The position numbers and the translations under genes were made by a program. From NCBI RefSeq assembly GCF_963082655.1, contig NC_081553.1, positions 65,210,892 to 65,274,891 of the forward strand: DNA of 64,000 nt, given 5' to 3'. This document shows positions 23,255 to 34,722 of the stretch, piece after piece; within the stretch, counting starts at the first letter, position 1, and each line of letters opens with the position of its first letter. This DNA comes from Stomoxys calcitrans. Its lineage: Eukaryota; Arthropoda; Insecta; Diptera; Muscidae. The notes under the pieces are model-generated. The model was not told the origin of the DNA. It was given only the letters and a program-made list of their open reading frames with translations, and made no database searches.

Positions 23255-25068
23255 GAAACAAATAAAATGGCATTAAGTTCGGCCGGGCCGAAATTTGGAT
23301 ACCCACCACCTCGGGTGTATATGTTAACCCCCTTTCGCCACAACCTGGTGAAAATTGGATAACTTATGCAGCCAAATTCGGCACGGACATTGAGTGGTCT
23401 AATAAATATAAGTCACTGTTAAATTTTGTATTTCAAATTTCAAATCGGATAAAAATTAAAGCTTTTATGGGCTTCAGACCCTTTATCGGCAGATCGCTCT
23501 GTATATTGTCCGATACAAACCATATTTAGGATGGACTTCGGGAGACCTCAAACTACCCACTGTTTAAAATTTCAACGAAATCGAATAATAAATAGGACTT
23601 TTATGGGATTCAGACCCTTTATAGGCAGATCGGTCAATATCGCAGCTTTATCTGAATATAGTCCGATCAAAACCATATTTGGGTCCTATGTTGGGAGGCG
23701 TAAAACTACCCACTGTTTCAAATTTCAGCGAAATCGGTTAAAAAATAAAGCTTTTATGGGCTTCAGACCCTTTATCTGGAGATCGGTCTATATGGCAGCT
23801 ATATCTAAATATAGTCAAACCTGTACCATACTTGGGTCGGACGTTGAGAGGCTTGAAACTGCGCACAATTCCAAATTTCAGCGAAATCGGATAAAAAATA
23901 AAGCTTTTATGGCCTTCAGACCTTTTATCTGGAGACCGGTCTATATGGCAGCTATAGCTAAATATAGTCCGATCTGTACCATATTTGGGTCAGATGTCGC
24001 GATGCTTAAAAAAACGCACTGTGTAAAATTTCAGCGAAATCGGTTAAAAAATAAAGCTTTTATGGGCTTCAGACCCTTTATCTGGAGATCGGTCTATATG
24101 GCAGCTATAACTAAATATAGTCAAACCTGTACCATACTTGGGTCGGATGTTAAGAGGCTTGAAACTGCGCACAATTCCAAATTTCAGCGAAATCGGATAA
24201 AAAATAAAGCTTTTATAGCCTTCAGACCTTTTATCGGGAGATCGGCCTACATGGCAGCTATATCTAAATATATTACGATCTGAACCATATTTAGGTCAGA
24301 TGTCGGGAGGCTTAAAATAACCCACTTTTTTAAATATAGTCCATTCTGAACCATATTTAGGTCGGATATCAGGATGCTAAAAATAACTCACTATTTCAAA
24401 TTTCAGCAAAATCGGATGAAAAATAAAGTTTTTATGGCCTTCAGACCCATTATCGGGAGATCGGCCAATATCGTAGCTGTATCTAAATATAGTCCGATCT
24501 GAACCATATTTAGGTCGGGTATCAGGAGGCTAAAAATAACTCACTGTTTCAAATTTCAGCAAAATGGGATGAAAAATAAAGTTTTTATGGCCTTCAGACC
24601 CCTTATCGGGAGATCGGTCTATATAGTAGCTATATCTAAATATATTCCGATCGGAACCATATTTAGGTCAGTTGTCGGGAAGCTTTAAACTACTCATTGT
24701 GTTAAATTTCAGCAAAATCGGATGAATAATAAAGTTTTTATGGGATGAAGACCCTTTATCGGAAAATCGGTCCATATAGCAGCTATATCCAAATATGGTC
24801 CGATTTGGCCCGTTCAAGAACTAAACCAGCGTGCATCAAAAAGAGGTATCTGTGCCAAATTTCAGCTCAATATCTCAATTTTTGATGCCTGTAATGTGAT
24901 TACAACAGACGGAAGAACAGACGAACAGACACACGGACATCGTTAAATCGTCTTAGGATTTTACGACGATCCGAAAAATATTCTTTGTAGGATCGGAAAT
25001 TGATATTTCTATGTGTTGCAAACGGAATGACTAAATGAATATACCCCCTATCCTACGGTGGTGGGTAT
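23255..25068 (+). repeat. Family B tandem-array element, both ends, longest array on this strand
   Basis: Begins AACAAATAAAATGGCATTAAG, TTCGGCCGGGCCGAA, ATTTGGATACCCACCACC. About nine monomers of roughly 150 bp follow, each with TTTCAGCGAAATCGG, AAAAATAAAGCTTTTATGG, CTTCAGACCCTTTATC and ATATGGCAGCTATATC. Ends CTACGGTGGTGGGTATA (about 25050-25068). The 250-codon frame at 23531-24283 is the monomer translated four to five times (phrases like NKAFMGFRPFIW and RSVYMAAI recur) and is not a gene. Confidence 0.85.
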
Positions 25069-26395
25069 AAACGTCTGTCTGTCTGGGCTATATCTTGATA
25101 TAGCCCCTATATTTTTCGATTTAAGGTCTTAGGCTCATAAAAGCCACATTTATTATCCGATTTTGCTAAATTTAGGACAGTGAGTTGTGTGAGGCCCTTC
25201 GACAGCTCTCTTCAATTTGGCCCAGATCGGTTCAGATTTGGATATAGCTGCTATATAGACCGACCTCTCAATTTTTAAGGTCTTAGGTCCATAAAAGGGG
25301 CATTTATTATCTAATTTTTCTGAAATTTGTGACAGTGAGTCGTGTGACACTCTTCGACATATTTTTTTAATTTTACCCAGATCGGTCCAGATTTGCATAT
25401 AATTGTCATGCAGTCCAATCTCTTGATTAAAGGTTTTTGGCCCATAAAAGGAGCATTTATTGTCCGATGTCGCCGAAATTTCGGACAGTGAGTTGTGCTA
25501 GGCTCATTGACATCTTTCTGCAATTTAGCTCAGATCGCTCTAGATTTGGATATGGCTGTCATATAGACCGATCTCTCGATTTAAGGTAATGGGCCCATAA
25601 AATACGCAGTTATTGTCCGATTTCGCCGTAATTTGGGGCAGTGAGTTGTGATAGGTCCTTGAACATTTTTCTTCAAGTTGGCCTAGATCGGATATAGCTG
25701 CCATATAGACCGATCTCCTGATTTAAGGTCTTGGGCCTATAAAAGGCGCATTTATTGTCCGATTTCTCCGAAATTTGGGACAGTGAGTTGTGTTAGGGCT
25801 CTTCGACATCTTTCGGCATCTTGGGCCTATAAAAGGTGCATTTATTGTCCGATTTCTCCGAAATTTGGGACAGTGAGTTGTGTTAGGGCTCTTCGACATC
25901 TTTCGGCAATTTTTCTCAGATCGGTGTAGATTTGGCTATAACTGGCATATAGACCAACCTCTCGATTTAAGGTTTTGGGCCCATAAAAGGCGCATTTGCT
26001 GTTCGATTTCGCTGAATTTTGGGACAGTGAGTTGTGCTACGCCCCTCGACATATGTTTTCCGTTTGGCCTAGATCGGTACAGATTTGGGTATAGCTGCCA
26101 TATAATCCGATCTCTCGACTTAAGGTCTTGGCCCCATGAAAGGCGCATTTTTATCCAATATCGCTGAAATTTGACACAGTGACTTATGTTAGGTTTTTTG
26201 ACATCCGTGCCCTATATGATTCAGATGGGTGTATATTTGGATATAGCTGACAAAAAGACCAGTATTGAACCAAAATTGAACAGTGACCTGTATTTATGTC
26301 CGTGCCGAATTTGGTCCATATAGGACCATATTTCGATATAGCTACTATGGGTGCATTTTTCACTGGATTATGACGAAAGGTGATTTACATATATA
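25069..26395 (-). repeat. Family B tandem-array, opposite orientation
   Basis: Starts in a head fragment (CGTCTGTCTGTCTGGGC, ATATCTTGATATAGCCCC) and continues with B monomers (GCCATATAGACCGATCTC, AAGGTCTTGGGCCCATAAAA, GGCGCATTTATTGTCCGATT, GGGACAGTGAGTTGTG). An 80-bp segment near 25732-25810 and 25822-25890 is repeated almost exactly. Ends at ATATATACCC near 26395 and fuses with a family A array. With the preceding element it forms a large inverted pair. Confidence 0.8.
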
Positions 26396-27345
26396 CCCGG
26401 TCTATAACCTGATATAGCTCCCATATAAACCGATCTCCCGATTTGACTTCTTGAGCCCTAACAAGCCGCAATTTTTGTCCAATTTGGCTGAAATTTTGCA
26501 CAAAGTGTTCTGTTAGGACTCCCAACAGCTGTGCAAAGTACGGTCCGAATCGGTTTATAACCTGATATTGCTCCCATATTAACCGATCTCCCGATTTGAT
26601 TTTTGAGCCCTAACAAGCCACAATTTTTGTCCGATTTGGCTAAATTTGAGAATGTAGTGTTCTGTTAAGACTTCCAAGAACTGTGCAAATTACGGTCGAA
26701 AGCAGTCTGTCACCTGATATAGCTCCCATATAAACCGATCTCCCGATTTGACTTCTTGAGCCCTAACAAGCCGCAATTTTTGTCCAATTTGACTGAAATT
26801 TTGCACATAGTGTTCTGTTAAGACTTCCAACAACTGTGCAAAGTACGGTCGAAAGCAGTCTGTAACCTGATGTATCTCCCATACGAGCCGATCTCCCGAT
26901 TTGACATCTTGAGCCCTTACAAGCCGCAATTTTTATCCCATTGGACTGAAATTGAACATGTAGTGTTTTGTTATGACTTTCAACAATTGTGCCAAGTACG
27001 GTCTAAATCGCTCTATAACCAATCTCTCGATCTGACTTCTTGAGTCCTTACAAGCCGCAATTTTTCTCGCAAATTTTGTATGCGGTGTTCTGTTAGGACT
27101 TCCAGTGACTGTGGCAAATACGGTTCAAATCAGTCTTTAACCTGATATAGTTCCATTTAAGCCGGTCTCTCGATCATCCTGGTTCGCTTCCTAGAAGCTT
27201 TAATTTTTGCTGGTTTGACAGAAGTTTGGTATGTAGATTATAATTATGCCATTCAAATAAATATATTTTGTATAAATTTTTAGCTGTATCCATGGCGGTG
27301 GGTTCCCAAGATTCGGCCCGGCCGAACTTAGTTCGCTTTTATTTG
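26396..27345 (-). repeat. Family A tandem-array
   Basis: Monomers GGTCTATAACCTGATATAGC, TCCCATATAAACCGATCTC, GAGCCCTAACAAGCCGCAAT. Ends CCATGGCGGTGGGTTCCCAAG, TTCGGCCCGGCCGAA, CGCTTTTATTTG at about 27344. The minus frame 26690-26929 is an artefact. Confidence 0.8.
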
Positions 27346-27844
27346 TTCTACAATATATGTGTTTGGGTGCACCTATATATATTTCGTGCACTGCATTTGT
27401 TTAAATACACATCACTTACATGTATGTGGATTACGTTGGGTCGACCGGATAATCAGATCTCGCTGGCAGGAACTAACTATTAATTGAATCGGATAAGAAA
27501 TGTTGCAATCGTTGATAGAACTCGATATGACGTGAATTTTGAATGAATCCAACAAAATCCGAATAAGTTCGTTGCCAGACATTAAATATAAACTAATCTT
27601 CCGGTTTGAGTGCTTGAACTTCTAGAGAGCGCAATAATAATCTGATTTTTTTTGACTGGTTTTGCTATGACTTCCAGCATCCGAGCCGAGTATGGTCCAA
27701 ATCGTTCCATAACCTCATATACCTTCCATCTTACCATTTAACTTCCCCAGCATGGTATTTTGCAATGGTTTTAAACAGCATTGACAATTATTATCCCTAT
27801 TGGCTCATAACTGGTAAAGCAACCTGCATACATACATGTTTTCC
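27346..27844. other. Mostly unique; one isolated family A monomer
   Basis: A diverged A monomer lies at about 27590-27737 (CTTGAACTTCTAGAGAGCGC, ACTTCCAGCATCCGAGCCGAG). Nothing else recognised. Confidence 0.5.
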
Positions 27845-27849
27845 CATGA

Positions 27850-28292
27850 ACATTCCAATACGGAACAGAGGATACTTTTCTCATATCAAAGAGTGCAGTC
27901 CTATTGAAGTCTTAGCTCAATGGTAAGTCAGGTAAGAGTGGCAGTAATTTGCAAACTCCCTTCGACAGTTTTAAGGCCATTGTGATATCACAGTAGCGGG
28001 AGACCAAGGCCTCTGGTGGGAGTCGAACGACCACTGGCAATCCTAGCAGGATTACAATTCGCGGTCTCAGTGATATATGGTCTCCTTTATATGCCAAGTT
28101 CCAACTGCGTTCCGCTTAGCATCACCACTTGTAAGAGAAGTTTTAACATGACTGGATGCCTAACAAATGTCGCCAGCATTTGTAAGGGGATAACCACCAC
28201 TTAAAATTTCGTTCTGATGATCACGCCAGGACTTGAATCTAGGCGTTTGGGGTCACAGGAGGACATACTAACATCCTTGCCACGGTTGCCTT
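27850..28292 (-). mobile_element. SINE interrupted by a second tRNA-like element
   Basis: SINE tail and body (GAACATTCCAATACGGAAC to AGCTCAATG, 27850-27922) and body to head (CAGTGATATATGGTCTCC to GGCAACCGTGG on the complement, 28066-28292) flank a 143-bp insert. The head is diverged (CAGGACTTGAATCTAGGCG at the B box). Confidence 0.7.
27923..28065 (-). mobile_element. Second SINE-like element inserted in the SINE
   Basis: On the minus strand it contains GGTCGTTCGACTCCCACC, a good RNA polymerase III B-box match (GTTCGACTCC), followed by AGAGGCCTTGGTCTCCCGC and TGTGATATCACAATGG. It is bounded by the imperfect repeats CTCAATG (27916-27922) and CTCAGTG (28066-28072), plausible target duplications. 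Different from the host SINE. No classical A box was clear. Confidence 0.5.
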
Positions 28293-28295
28293 CTA

Positions 28296-29103
28296 AAAAA
28301 CGGTAATTCGAAAAAGTTGTCATATGCTATCCATGGCGAAGGGTATCTAAGGTTAGGCCCAGTTTAACTTTCAATCTTCTATGAACAAAATCCGACCCAA
28401 CTTAATGTCCCCGCAAAAACACTTTTGCGGTAATTTCATTACAGCCCAGCTCGTTGTAACTGATGTTTCGCTTCTCTTCCTGAATAAAAACAAAACTATT
28501 GCTGAAAATATTTAAGAAGGTCACCAGCTGACGTGCCTTCTATATAAATTATCCTTCTTTTTAGTTTTTTTGCTGTTGCTGTTACGTTTTGTAAGCGGAT
28601 ACTGCAAGAGATAAAAGGAACAAATGATGCCATAGGCAATCAGGTCGATTATTTTTTTTCTCGCTACATGAAAAGGAAAACTAATCCCTTTTGCATGTAT
28701 GCAAGTTTTAGGTTTATCACATGATTTATATCAGCCAATGAAGTGGGGAGTACACTTATGTATATGCTAGTGTTACAAATTTATGGCCATATAGAAAGAA
28801 TGAATATGGGTAGAATTTTCCCAATTAGAGATTTTGTATTAGTTTAAGGAGGAGGTTATCAAATGGATGTGAGAATATTGAAAATGGATTAGCATAATTG
28901 TATGTATTTGAGCAGAAGTTAATTAGAAAGAGGGTCATGTGAGCAAATCAAGCCTACAGAAGTCGACATAACGTATGAGGAATAAATTTTAGCACAGAAC
29001 ATGAGGCCGAAGTTGTAAAAGAGCACCTTATACAATGCTCCACCTTAGTCTTAAAAATGCGAGTTGTTGAGACTACAGTATAGCCCTGATTTAAACCCAA
29101 TGA
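28296..29103. other. No gene recognised
   Basis: Unique except for a very decayed A-type terminus near 28328-28370 (CCATGGCGAAGGGTATCTAAGG). No supported gene. Confidence 0.5.
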
Positions 29104-29117
29104 CATCTTACTTCATT

Positions 29118-29431
29118 GCAAATGCAAATTTTGCCCATGAACATTCCACTAAGGAATAGGCGCACACTTCTCACATATCAATGAGTGCAGTCCGTTTCAA
29201 GTTTAAGCTCAATGATAAGGGGCCTCCCTTTTATAGCCGAGTCCGAACGGCGTGCCGCAGTGCGACACCTCTTTGGAGAGAAGTTTTGCATGGCATGGTA
29301 CCTTACAAATGTTGCCAGAATTAGGAGGAGAAAACCACCGGTGAAAATTTTTTCTGATGGTCTCGCCAGGATTCGAACCTATGCGTTCAGCGTCTAGGCG
29401 GACATGCTAACCTCTGCGCTACGGTGGCCTC
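29118..29431 (-). mobile_element. Full-length tRNA-derived SINE with 14-bp target duplication
   Basis: On the minus strand it starts GAGGCCACCGTAGCGCAGAGG (A box TAGCGCAGAGG) and has the B box GGTTCGAATCC near 29368-29378, so it has an internal RNA polymerase III promoter. The body ends GGGCAAAATTTGCATTTGC. Flanking direct repeats CATCTTACTTCATT are perfect (29104-29117 and 29432-29445), showing insertion by target-primed reverse transcription. 314 bp. SINEs need a partner LINE for mobility; which one is unknown. Confidence 0.9.
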
Positions 29432-29519
29432 CATCTTACTTCATTACATTAGATAATTAATGAAAGATAACTGTCGGACGGTGGCGACTATCGGTTGACA
29501 AAAGGCCACACTACATACT

Positions 29520-29745
29520 ACAGGGTAGCTAACACGAAGTGTTACAAATTCAAACGACAAAAATTTTTGTGAAAATATTTATATTGTTATTTAATCTTAA
29601 TTTAAGAATCCATTAATTTTTGCTCGACATGACCTCCTTTTGCCTTGATTATTGCTCCGAGTTTTTAGATGTAGGAACGTAATCGGTATTTTGGTCCATT
29701 CCCGTACAATAGCGTTCTTTAGCGTTCTCATGCTGGCATATTTTT
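29520..29745 (-). pseudogene. Tc1-like transposase 3' end remnant
   Basis: The left end is TACAGGGTAGCTAACACGAAG, like a transposon terminus. On the minus strand, 29590-29745 reads MRTLKNAIVREWTKIPITFL and ends about 30 residues later, resembling the C-terminal helix region of Tc1-like DDE transposases. The catalytic part is missing; a family A/B scrap (TTTTTATACCCACAACCATAGG) cuts it at 29746. Confidence 0.4.
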
Positions 29746-29876
29746 ATACCCACAACCATAGGATGGGAAAATTTTCGTCTTCAATAAGATTTCTTTTCAT
29801 TGTTATGTGATCACCAGAACGACTGCCCAACAAGCAGTGAATTCTTGTTCATCGCAACTACCGACAACAAATAAAA
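29746..29876 (-). repeat. Family A/B terminal scrap
   Basis: TTTTTATACCCACAACCATAGGATGGG, the TATACCC end; the rest is unassigned. Confidence 0.55.
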
Positions 29877-31341
29877 ACAAGTAAAAGTGTGCTAAGTTCG
29901 GCCGGGCCGAATTTTGCGTACCCACCACCATGGACTCCGCTACAAATGCTAGCTTATTAACTGAGTTTGTATTTGAATTATTTTGGTCTCAAGAAGTCAC
30001 ATCGAGAAATCGGACTAAGGGGGGCCTATATTACCATGTTGACTGATTCGGATAAAACTTGGCACTGATGCTGTATGTCATACGATAGGTTTTTGAGTCA
30101 AATTTCAACCAAATCGTGTGAAAATGTAGGCTTCTAGGGGCTGAAGAAGTCAAAACCGAGGATTGGTTAATATGGGGGATATATCAGCTTAGAGACCGAC
30201 TACGATTGTTCTTGGCATGTATTTGAATGTACAACACAAATTTTGGTTCCCAATTTCAGCCAAATCGGATGAAAATTGAGGCTTCTAGGGGCACAAGAAG
30301 TCAAATCTGGAAATCGATGTGTATGGGGGCTATATCAGTTTATAGACCAACTAAGATCGTTCTTGGTATGAATATTGCAATTCATAACACAAGTCATTGT
30401 TCCAAATTTCAGCAAAAACGAATTAAAATTGAGGCTTCTAAGGGCTCAAGAAGTCAAATCCGGGGGGCTACATCAGGTTATAGACCGATGTAGAATTCAA
30501 ATCGGAATATCGGTTTATATGGGAGCTATATTAAATTATAGACCGATTCGAATCGTACTTGGTACAGTTGGAAGTCATAAAAGAACGCTACATGAAAAAT
30601 TTGAGCCAAATCGAACACTAAGGGCTCAAAAAATTAAATCGGGAGATCGGTTTATAAGGGAGCTTTATCAGGTAATATACCGATTTGGACCGTACGTGGC
30701 ACAGTTGTTGGAAATCAAAAAATTCTACCTTCACAATTTGAGCCAAATCGGATGAGAATTGAGGCTTCGAGGGGCTCAAGAAATCAAATCGGGAGATCAG
30801 TTTATATGGGAGCTATAACAGGTTATAGACCGATTTGGACCATACTTGGCATAGTTGTTGGAAGTCATAACAGAACACTACATGGAAAATTTCAGCCAAA
30901 AATTTCGGCTTCCATGGGCTCAAGAAGTCAAATCGGAAGATCGGGAGCTATATCAGGTTATAAACCGATTTGGACCGTACTTTGTAGAAAGTGAAAACAG
31001 ATAATTACATGCCAAAATTTCAGCCAACTCGGACAAAAATTGCGGCATGTAAAGGCTCAAGAAGTCAAATCGGGAGATTGGTTAATATGGGAGCTATATC
31101 TAAATCTGAACTGAACTAAACCCCTACGATCTAAATCTATATAAGGTATCTGTGCAAAATTTCAAGCGGCTAGCTTTACGCGTTTGACCTCTATCGTGAT
31201 TTCGACGGACGGACGAACGGACATGGCTATATCGGCGATCAAGAATGTATATATAATTTATGGGTCTTAGACCAATATTTCGAGGTGTTACAAACGGAAT
31301 GACTAGATTAGTATACCTCCATCATATGGTGGTGGCTATAA
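29877..31341 (+). repeat. Family A tandem-array element, both ends
   Basis: Begins ACAAGTAAAAGTGTGCTAAG, TTCGGCCGGGCCGAA, ACCCACCACCATGGA. About eight monomers follow. The tail has GCTAGCTTTACGCGTTTGACC, GGACATGGCTATATCGGCG, GGAATGACTAGATTAGTATACC and a final ATGGTGGTGGCTATA. Frames 30227-30493, 30375-30755 and 30752-30994 encode the repeated monomer and are not genes. Confidence 0.85.
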
Positions 31342-31344
31342 AAG

Positions 31345-32512
31345 GTCACCTTTTGTATTCGGTTTAGTGGTTCTTTGAGAGGTTGGGAGGCCACCCAGAC
31401 ACTAGGCCCATATAATGAGTATCAGATTTATTCTCCACTCGCCTATTTGTTTTTTTAGCTCCATATTGCCATGGTCAGTAAATAAGTCCAATTGAAGGGT
31501 TTTAATGGGGTTGGGAGGGTTCAGCAGACATATGATCCTGAAAGTGGATTCAACTAGATTTGTGCTCTCTTCCCAAATATCTTTCTTTTAAGCTCCATAT
31601 TGTCGTGGTCGGTAAATATGTGCGGTTTGGGACGGCTTAGGAAGTGGGGTGGACCGGCAAACACTTCCCTTTTTTGGGGTTTGGGGGTGTGCGTTCCCCA
31701 GGTACAGAATCCCAAATTTGTATACCAAATATTTGTTTATATTTGTTTTTAGGCCCAAAAAGTAATTGCGGATTTTTCATATAGTCGGCGTTGACAAATT
31801 TTTTCACAGCTTGTGAATCTGTAATTGCATTCTTCCTTCTGTCAGTTATCAGCTGTTACTTTTAGCTTGCTTTAGAAAAAGTGTAAAAAAAGTATATTTG
31901 ATTAAAGTTTATTCTAAGTTTTATTAAAAATGCATTTACTTTCTTTTAAAAAATCCGCAATTACTTTTTGGGCAACCCAATATAAGCTTTCAAACACTTG
32001 AATCGCTTGAATCCCACTACCCATATCCGTGATTTGACGTTTTTGAAAATGAGCGTAAGGGGAAAGATCCGATCGCCTTCATATTTGCTCTCTACTCTTG
32101 AATAATTTTCATTTAAGTTCAGTGTTGTCAAGATCTTTCAATAAATCACGAATTTTGACTTCATTTCCAACATCACTTCCGTATGAATATTCCTAAATAC
32201 ATTTTTTTGGGTCTTGACTGTAATTTTGGGTTTTTTTTTTGTGGTGGAACGGCCTCCAGATATCTGGACACAAGTTTTAATACCACTTTTGCACTCTTCT
32301 CCTAAACACCTTTCATTTAAGTCCCATATTTCCACGATTGGTCCACACCATCTTCGTTTTCGAAAATTATGGTGAAGGGGAGCGTGCCCTACCCCTCCAA
32401 GAATGAAAACTTCGAATAGTCGTTTGTTGTTTCCAAACCCATAGTACCATTTCCTGAAAATTTCAAGAAATTCGTTTCAGCCGTTATTGAGTCTATACAG
32501 AAGAAGCAAACC
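31345..32512 (-). mobile_element. Family C Helitron-like element, split by a MITE
   Basis: Minus-oriented monomers (TTTAGCTCCATATTGCCATGG, CAATTAAGCTCC-type, TTTCTTTTAAGCTCCATATTG) are interrupted by a MITE at 31753-31980. The element's head is seen in complement at 32420-32512 (CCTGAAAATTTCAAGAAATTC, TTCAGCCGTTATTGAG, TCTATACAG). It is abutted at 32513 by the mariner remnant. Confidence 0.6.
31753..31980 (-). mobile_element. Mariner-related MITE, left tip lost
   Basis: Starts at GGCCCAAAAAGTAATTGCGG (the TTGGGTT tip is missing) and ends TTTTTGGGCAACCCAA followed by TA. Same interior as other copies (GTCGGCGTTGACAAATTTTT, CAGTTATCAGCTGTTAC). Confidence 0.8.
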
Positions 32513-32514
32513 TA

Positions 32515-32998
32515 TTGGGTTGCCCAAAAAGTAATTGCGGATTTTTTAAAAGAAAGTAAATGCATTTTTAATAAAACTTATAATGAACTTTAATCAAATA
32601 TATAATTGCCATTTTGTTCGATAACCTTTTGCCCTCTTCCTGGCAAATTTAGTATTCCACGCTCATAGAACTTCTGGCCTTTATCTGCAAAAAACTGAAC
32701 AAAGTGCGATTTTATAGCCTCATCATTGCCGAAAGTTTTACCATTTAAGGAATTCTGCAAAGATCGAAATAAATGGTAGTCTGATGGTGCAAGGTCAGGG
32801 CTATATGGTGGATGCATCAAAAGTTCCCAGCCAAGCTCACTCAGTTTTTGGCGAGTGACCAAAGATGTGTGCGGTCTAGCGTTGTCCTGGTGGATTATGA
32901 CACCTTTACGATTGACCAATTCTGGTCTCTTCTCCTTGATGGCTGTATTCAATTAGTCCAATTGTTGACAGTAAAAAGTGAGAAAAGTCATGATCGCC
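32515..32998 (-). pseudogene. Mariner transposase remnant (C-terminal third), parent of the MITE family
   Basis: A DDE transposase cuts and pastes its own element at TA sites in the nucleus. The terminal repeat TTGGGTTGCCCAAAAAGTAA (32515, TA at 32513-32514) is followed by about 90 nt identical in kind to the MITE right arm, then by the minus-strand C-terminus (32590-32952): HQDNARPHTS, a 34-residue gap, then SPDLAPSDYHLF, i.e. the second and third catalytic Asp of a D34D mariner, and the ending LPGRGQKVIEQNGNY. The upstream phrase YCQQLD is followed by an in-frame stop at about 32955, and coding stops at about 32998 where a family A fragment begins, so the N-terminal two thirds and the first catalytic Asp are lost. 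Confidence 0.85.
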
Positions 32999-33398
32999 GG
33001 TCCGTCTGTAGAAAGCACGCAAACTTTCGTAGGAGTAATGCTGGTCGCTTGAAATTTTGCGCAAATTCTTCCTACTAATGTAGGTCAGTTGGGATTGTAA
33101 ATGGGCCAAATCGATCCAGGTTTAAATATAGCTCTCTTATTAACTAATCTACGGATCATACTTCTTGAGCCTCTATAGCGTGCAGTTCATATCCGATTTG
33201 GCTGAAATCTTGCACGATCCTATGACTTTCAACAGATGTACCAAGTAAAGTCCGAGTGAGTTCAATTCCTGATCTTACTCTTATATAAACCGATTACATG
33301 TTTATATTTTTGGAGTCTCTAGAGGACAAAATTCTTATCCCATTTAGCTGGAGTATTGTGCTATGACATCCAACAGTTATTCTATGCATATGCCAAAA
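32999..33398 (-). repeat. Family A fragment
   Basis: GTCCGTCTGTAGAAAGCACG, GAGTAATGCTGGTCGCTTG, TGGGATTGTAAATGGGCC and about two monomers; no terminal CAAGTAAAA end. It replaces the 5' part of the mariner. Confidence 0.7.
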
Positions 33399-33400
33399 AA

Positions 33401-33515
33401 AGAAATCCCCTTATCATTGATCTAAAAACTTCAATCGGACAGCACCCATTGATATGTGAGAAGTTTGCCACTGTTCATGGAAATGTTCATGGGAAAATTT
33501 GCATTTTCATACGAG
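33401..33515 (+). mobile_element. SINE tail fragment
   Basis: AATCCCCTTATCATTGATC, CATTGATATGTGAGAAGTTTGCC, GGGAAAATTTGCATTTT match the SINE 3' half in plus orientation. Confidence 0.65.
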
Positions 33516-33542
33516 TATATAGATGAAAGAAGAAAAACATTA

Positions 33543-33777
33543 TGGTTGCCCAAAAAGTAATTGCGGATTTTTCATATAGTCGGCGTTGACAAATTTTTTC
33601 ACAGCTTGTGACTCTGTAATTGCATTCTTTCTTCTGTCAGTTATCAGCTGTTACTTTTAGCTTGCTTTAGAAAAAAAGTGTAAAAAAAGTATATTTGATT
33701 AAAGTTCATTCTAAGTTTTATTAAAAATGCATTTACTTTCTTTAAAAAAATCCGCAATTACTTTTTGGGCAACCCAA
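33543..33777 (-). mobile_element. Mariner-related MITE
   Basis: Starts TGGTTGCCCAAAAAGTAATT (3 nt of the tip missing) and ends GGGCAACCCAA, with TA at 33541-33542 and 33778-33779. Interior as in the other copies. Confidence 0.85.
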
Positions 33778-33779
33778 TA

Positions 33780-34722
33780 CTTCGCAATATCCCAAAGCCG
33801 TTTCCCGTTTCCGTGAGTTGGGAACGATTTTACAAGGTTAAGGAAACGCCTTAATAATAGGCCCCGAATATAAATATCGAATTGTTGTGCGCTCTAAATT
33901 GGACCATAACAGGGCATATATTTTGAAAGTCATTACTGAAGTCGTAACCACCAACATCTAAAATCAAATCGAAATTCTCCAACAAGTCAAGAACATACAG
34001 ACTGACCGACTTTTAGAAGATATCTATCTCAATATGATCGAAGAGCTATATCTCAACTTGTTATCCTCTACCTAATACCTGATATTACGGTCTCTTCGTA
34101 GTCTCATATCAATAGTTTCATGCCTTACCAACCGAATGGTGCGAGTGCCAACACATTCCCAGATTTGGTTTAATAAAATGCAAAATTTCATGCACTATTA
34201 ACATTAAAATGGCCAAATAAGAATTCATAAAGTTGATATGTCTCATTTGCAAATGTTTCGAAGAGAGAAAACAAACTCACACACACACACACACACATAC
34301 TTCCATTTCCTTGTTTTAAACTACATTCCAGGGTGTTCTTTTTTCCCTTAACCAAACATTGCTTGGGAGGAAAATCTTTTCAAGCTTAACCTAAATAAAA
34401 CGAACTCTTGGTAGACATACCCCATGGCAAATATGATGAATACCTAAACAAGTTACCACAGACGCAATAGAAACCAGAAGCAAAACAAAAACGAGAAAAA
34501 AAAGCCCCAGGTCGTCCTGCTGGCTATTTGTACACACTCTAGCAATGAAGACAAGCAAAAAAAGAGAAGCGGTATTCATTTCAAGGCTTATTTGTATCTG
34601 TCTAGAGGAAAATGTGTTTTTTTTTGCTCAGCAAAATTGCACCCACCATTTATTCACTTTTTATAAAGAGATGTTAAGTTGAAAGGGATGAACTTTTTGA
34701 AGTGACAGGAATTGAAAAAGGA
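33780..34722. other. No gene recognised
   Basis: A CA microsatellite lies at about 34279-34301. The minus-strand frame 34391-34579 has hydrophobic stretches but no recognisable family. Confidence 0.5.

Noticed and set aside
23531..24283. 250-codon open frame on the plus strand
   Set aside because: It is the family B monomer translated several times; identical phrases recur every ~51 residues and the non-coding monomers elsewhere have the same sequence.
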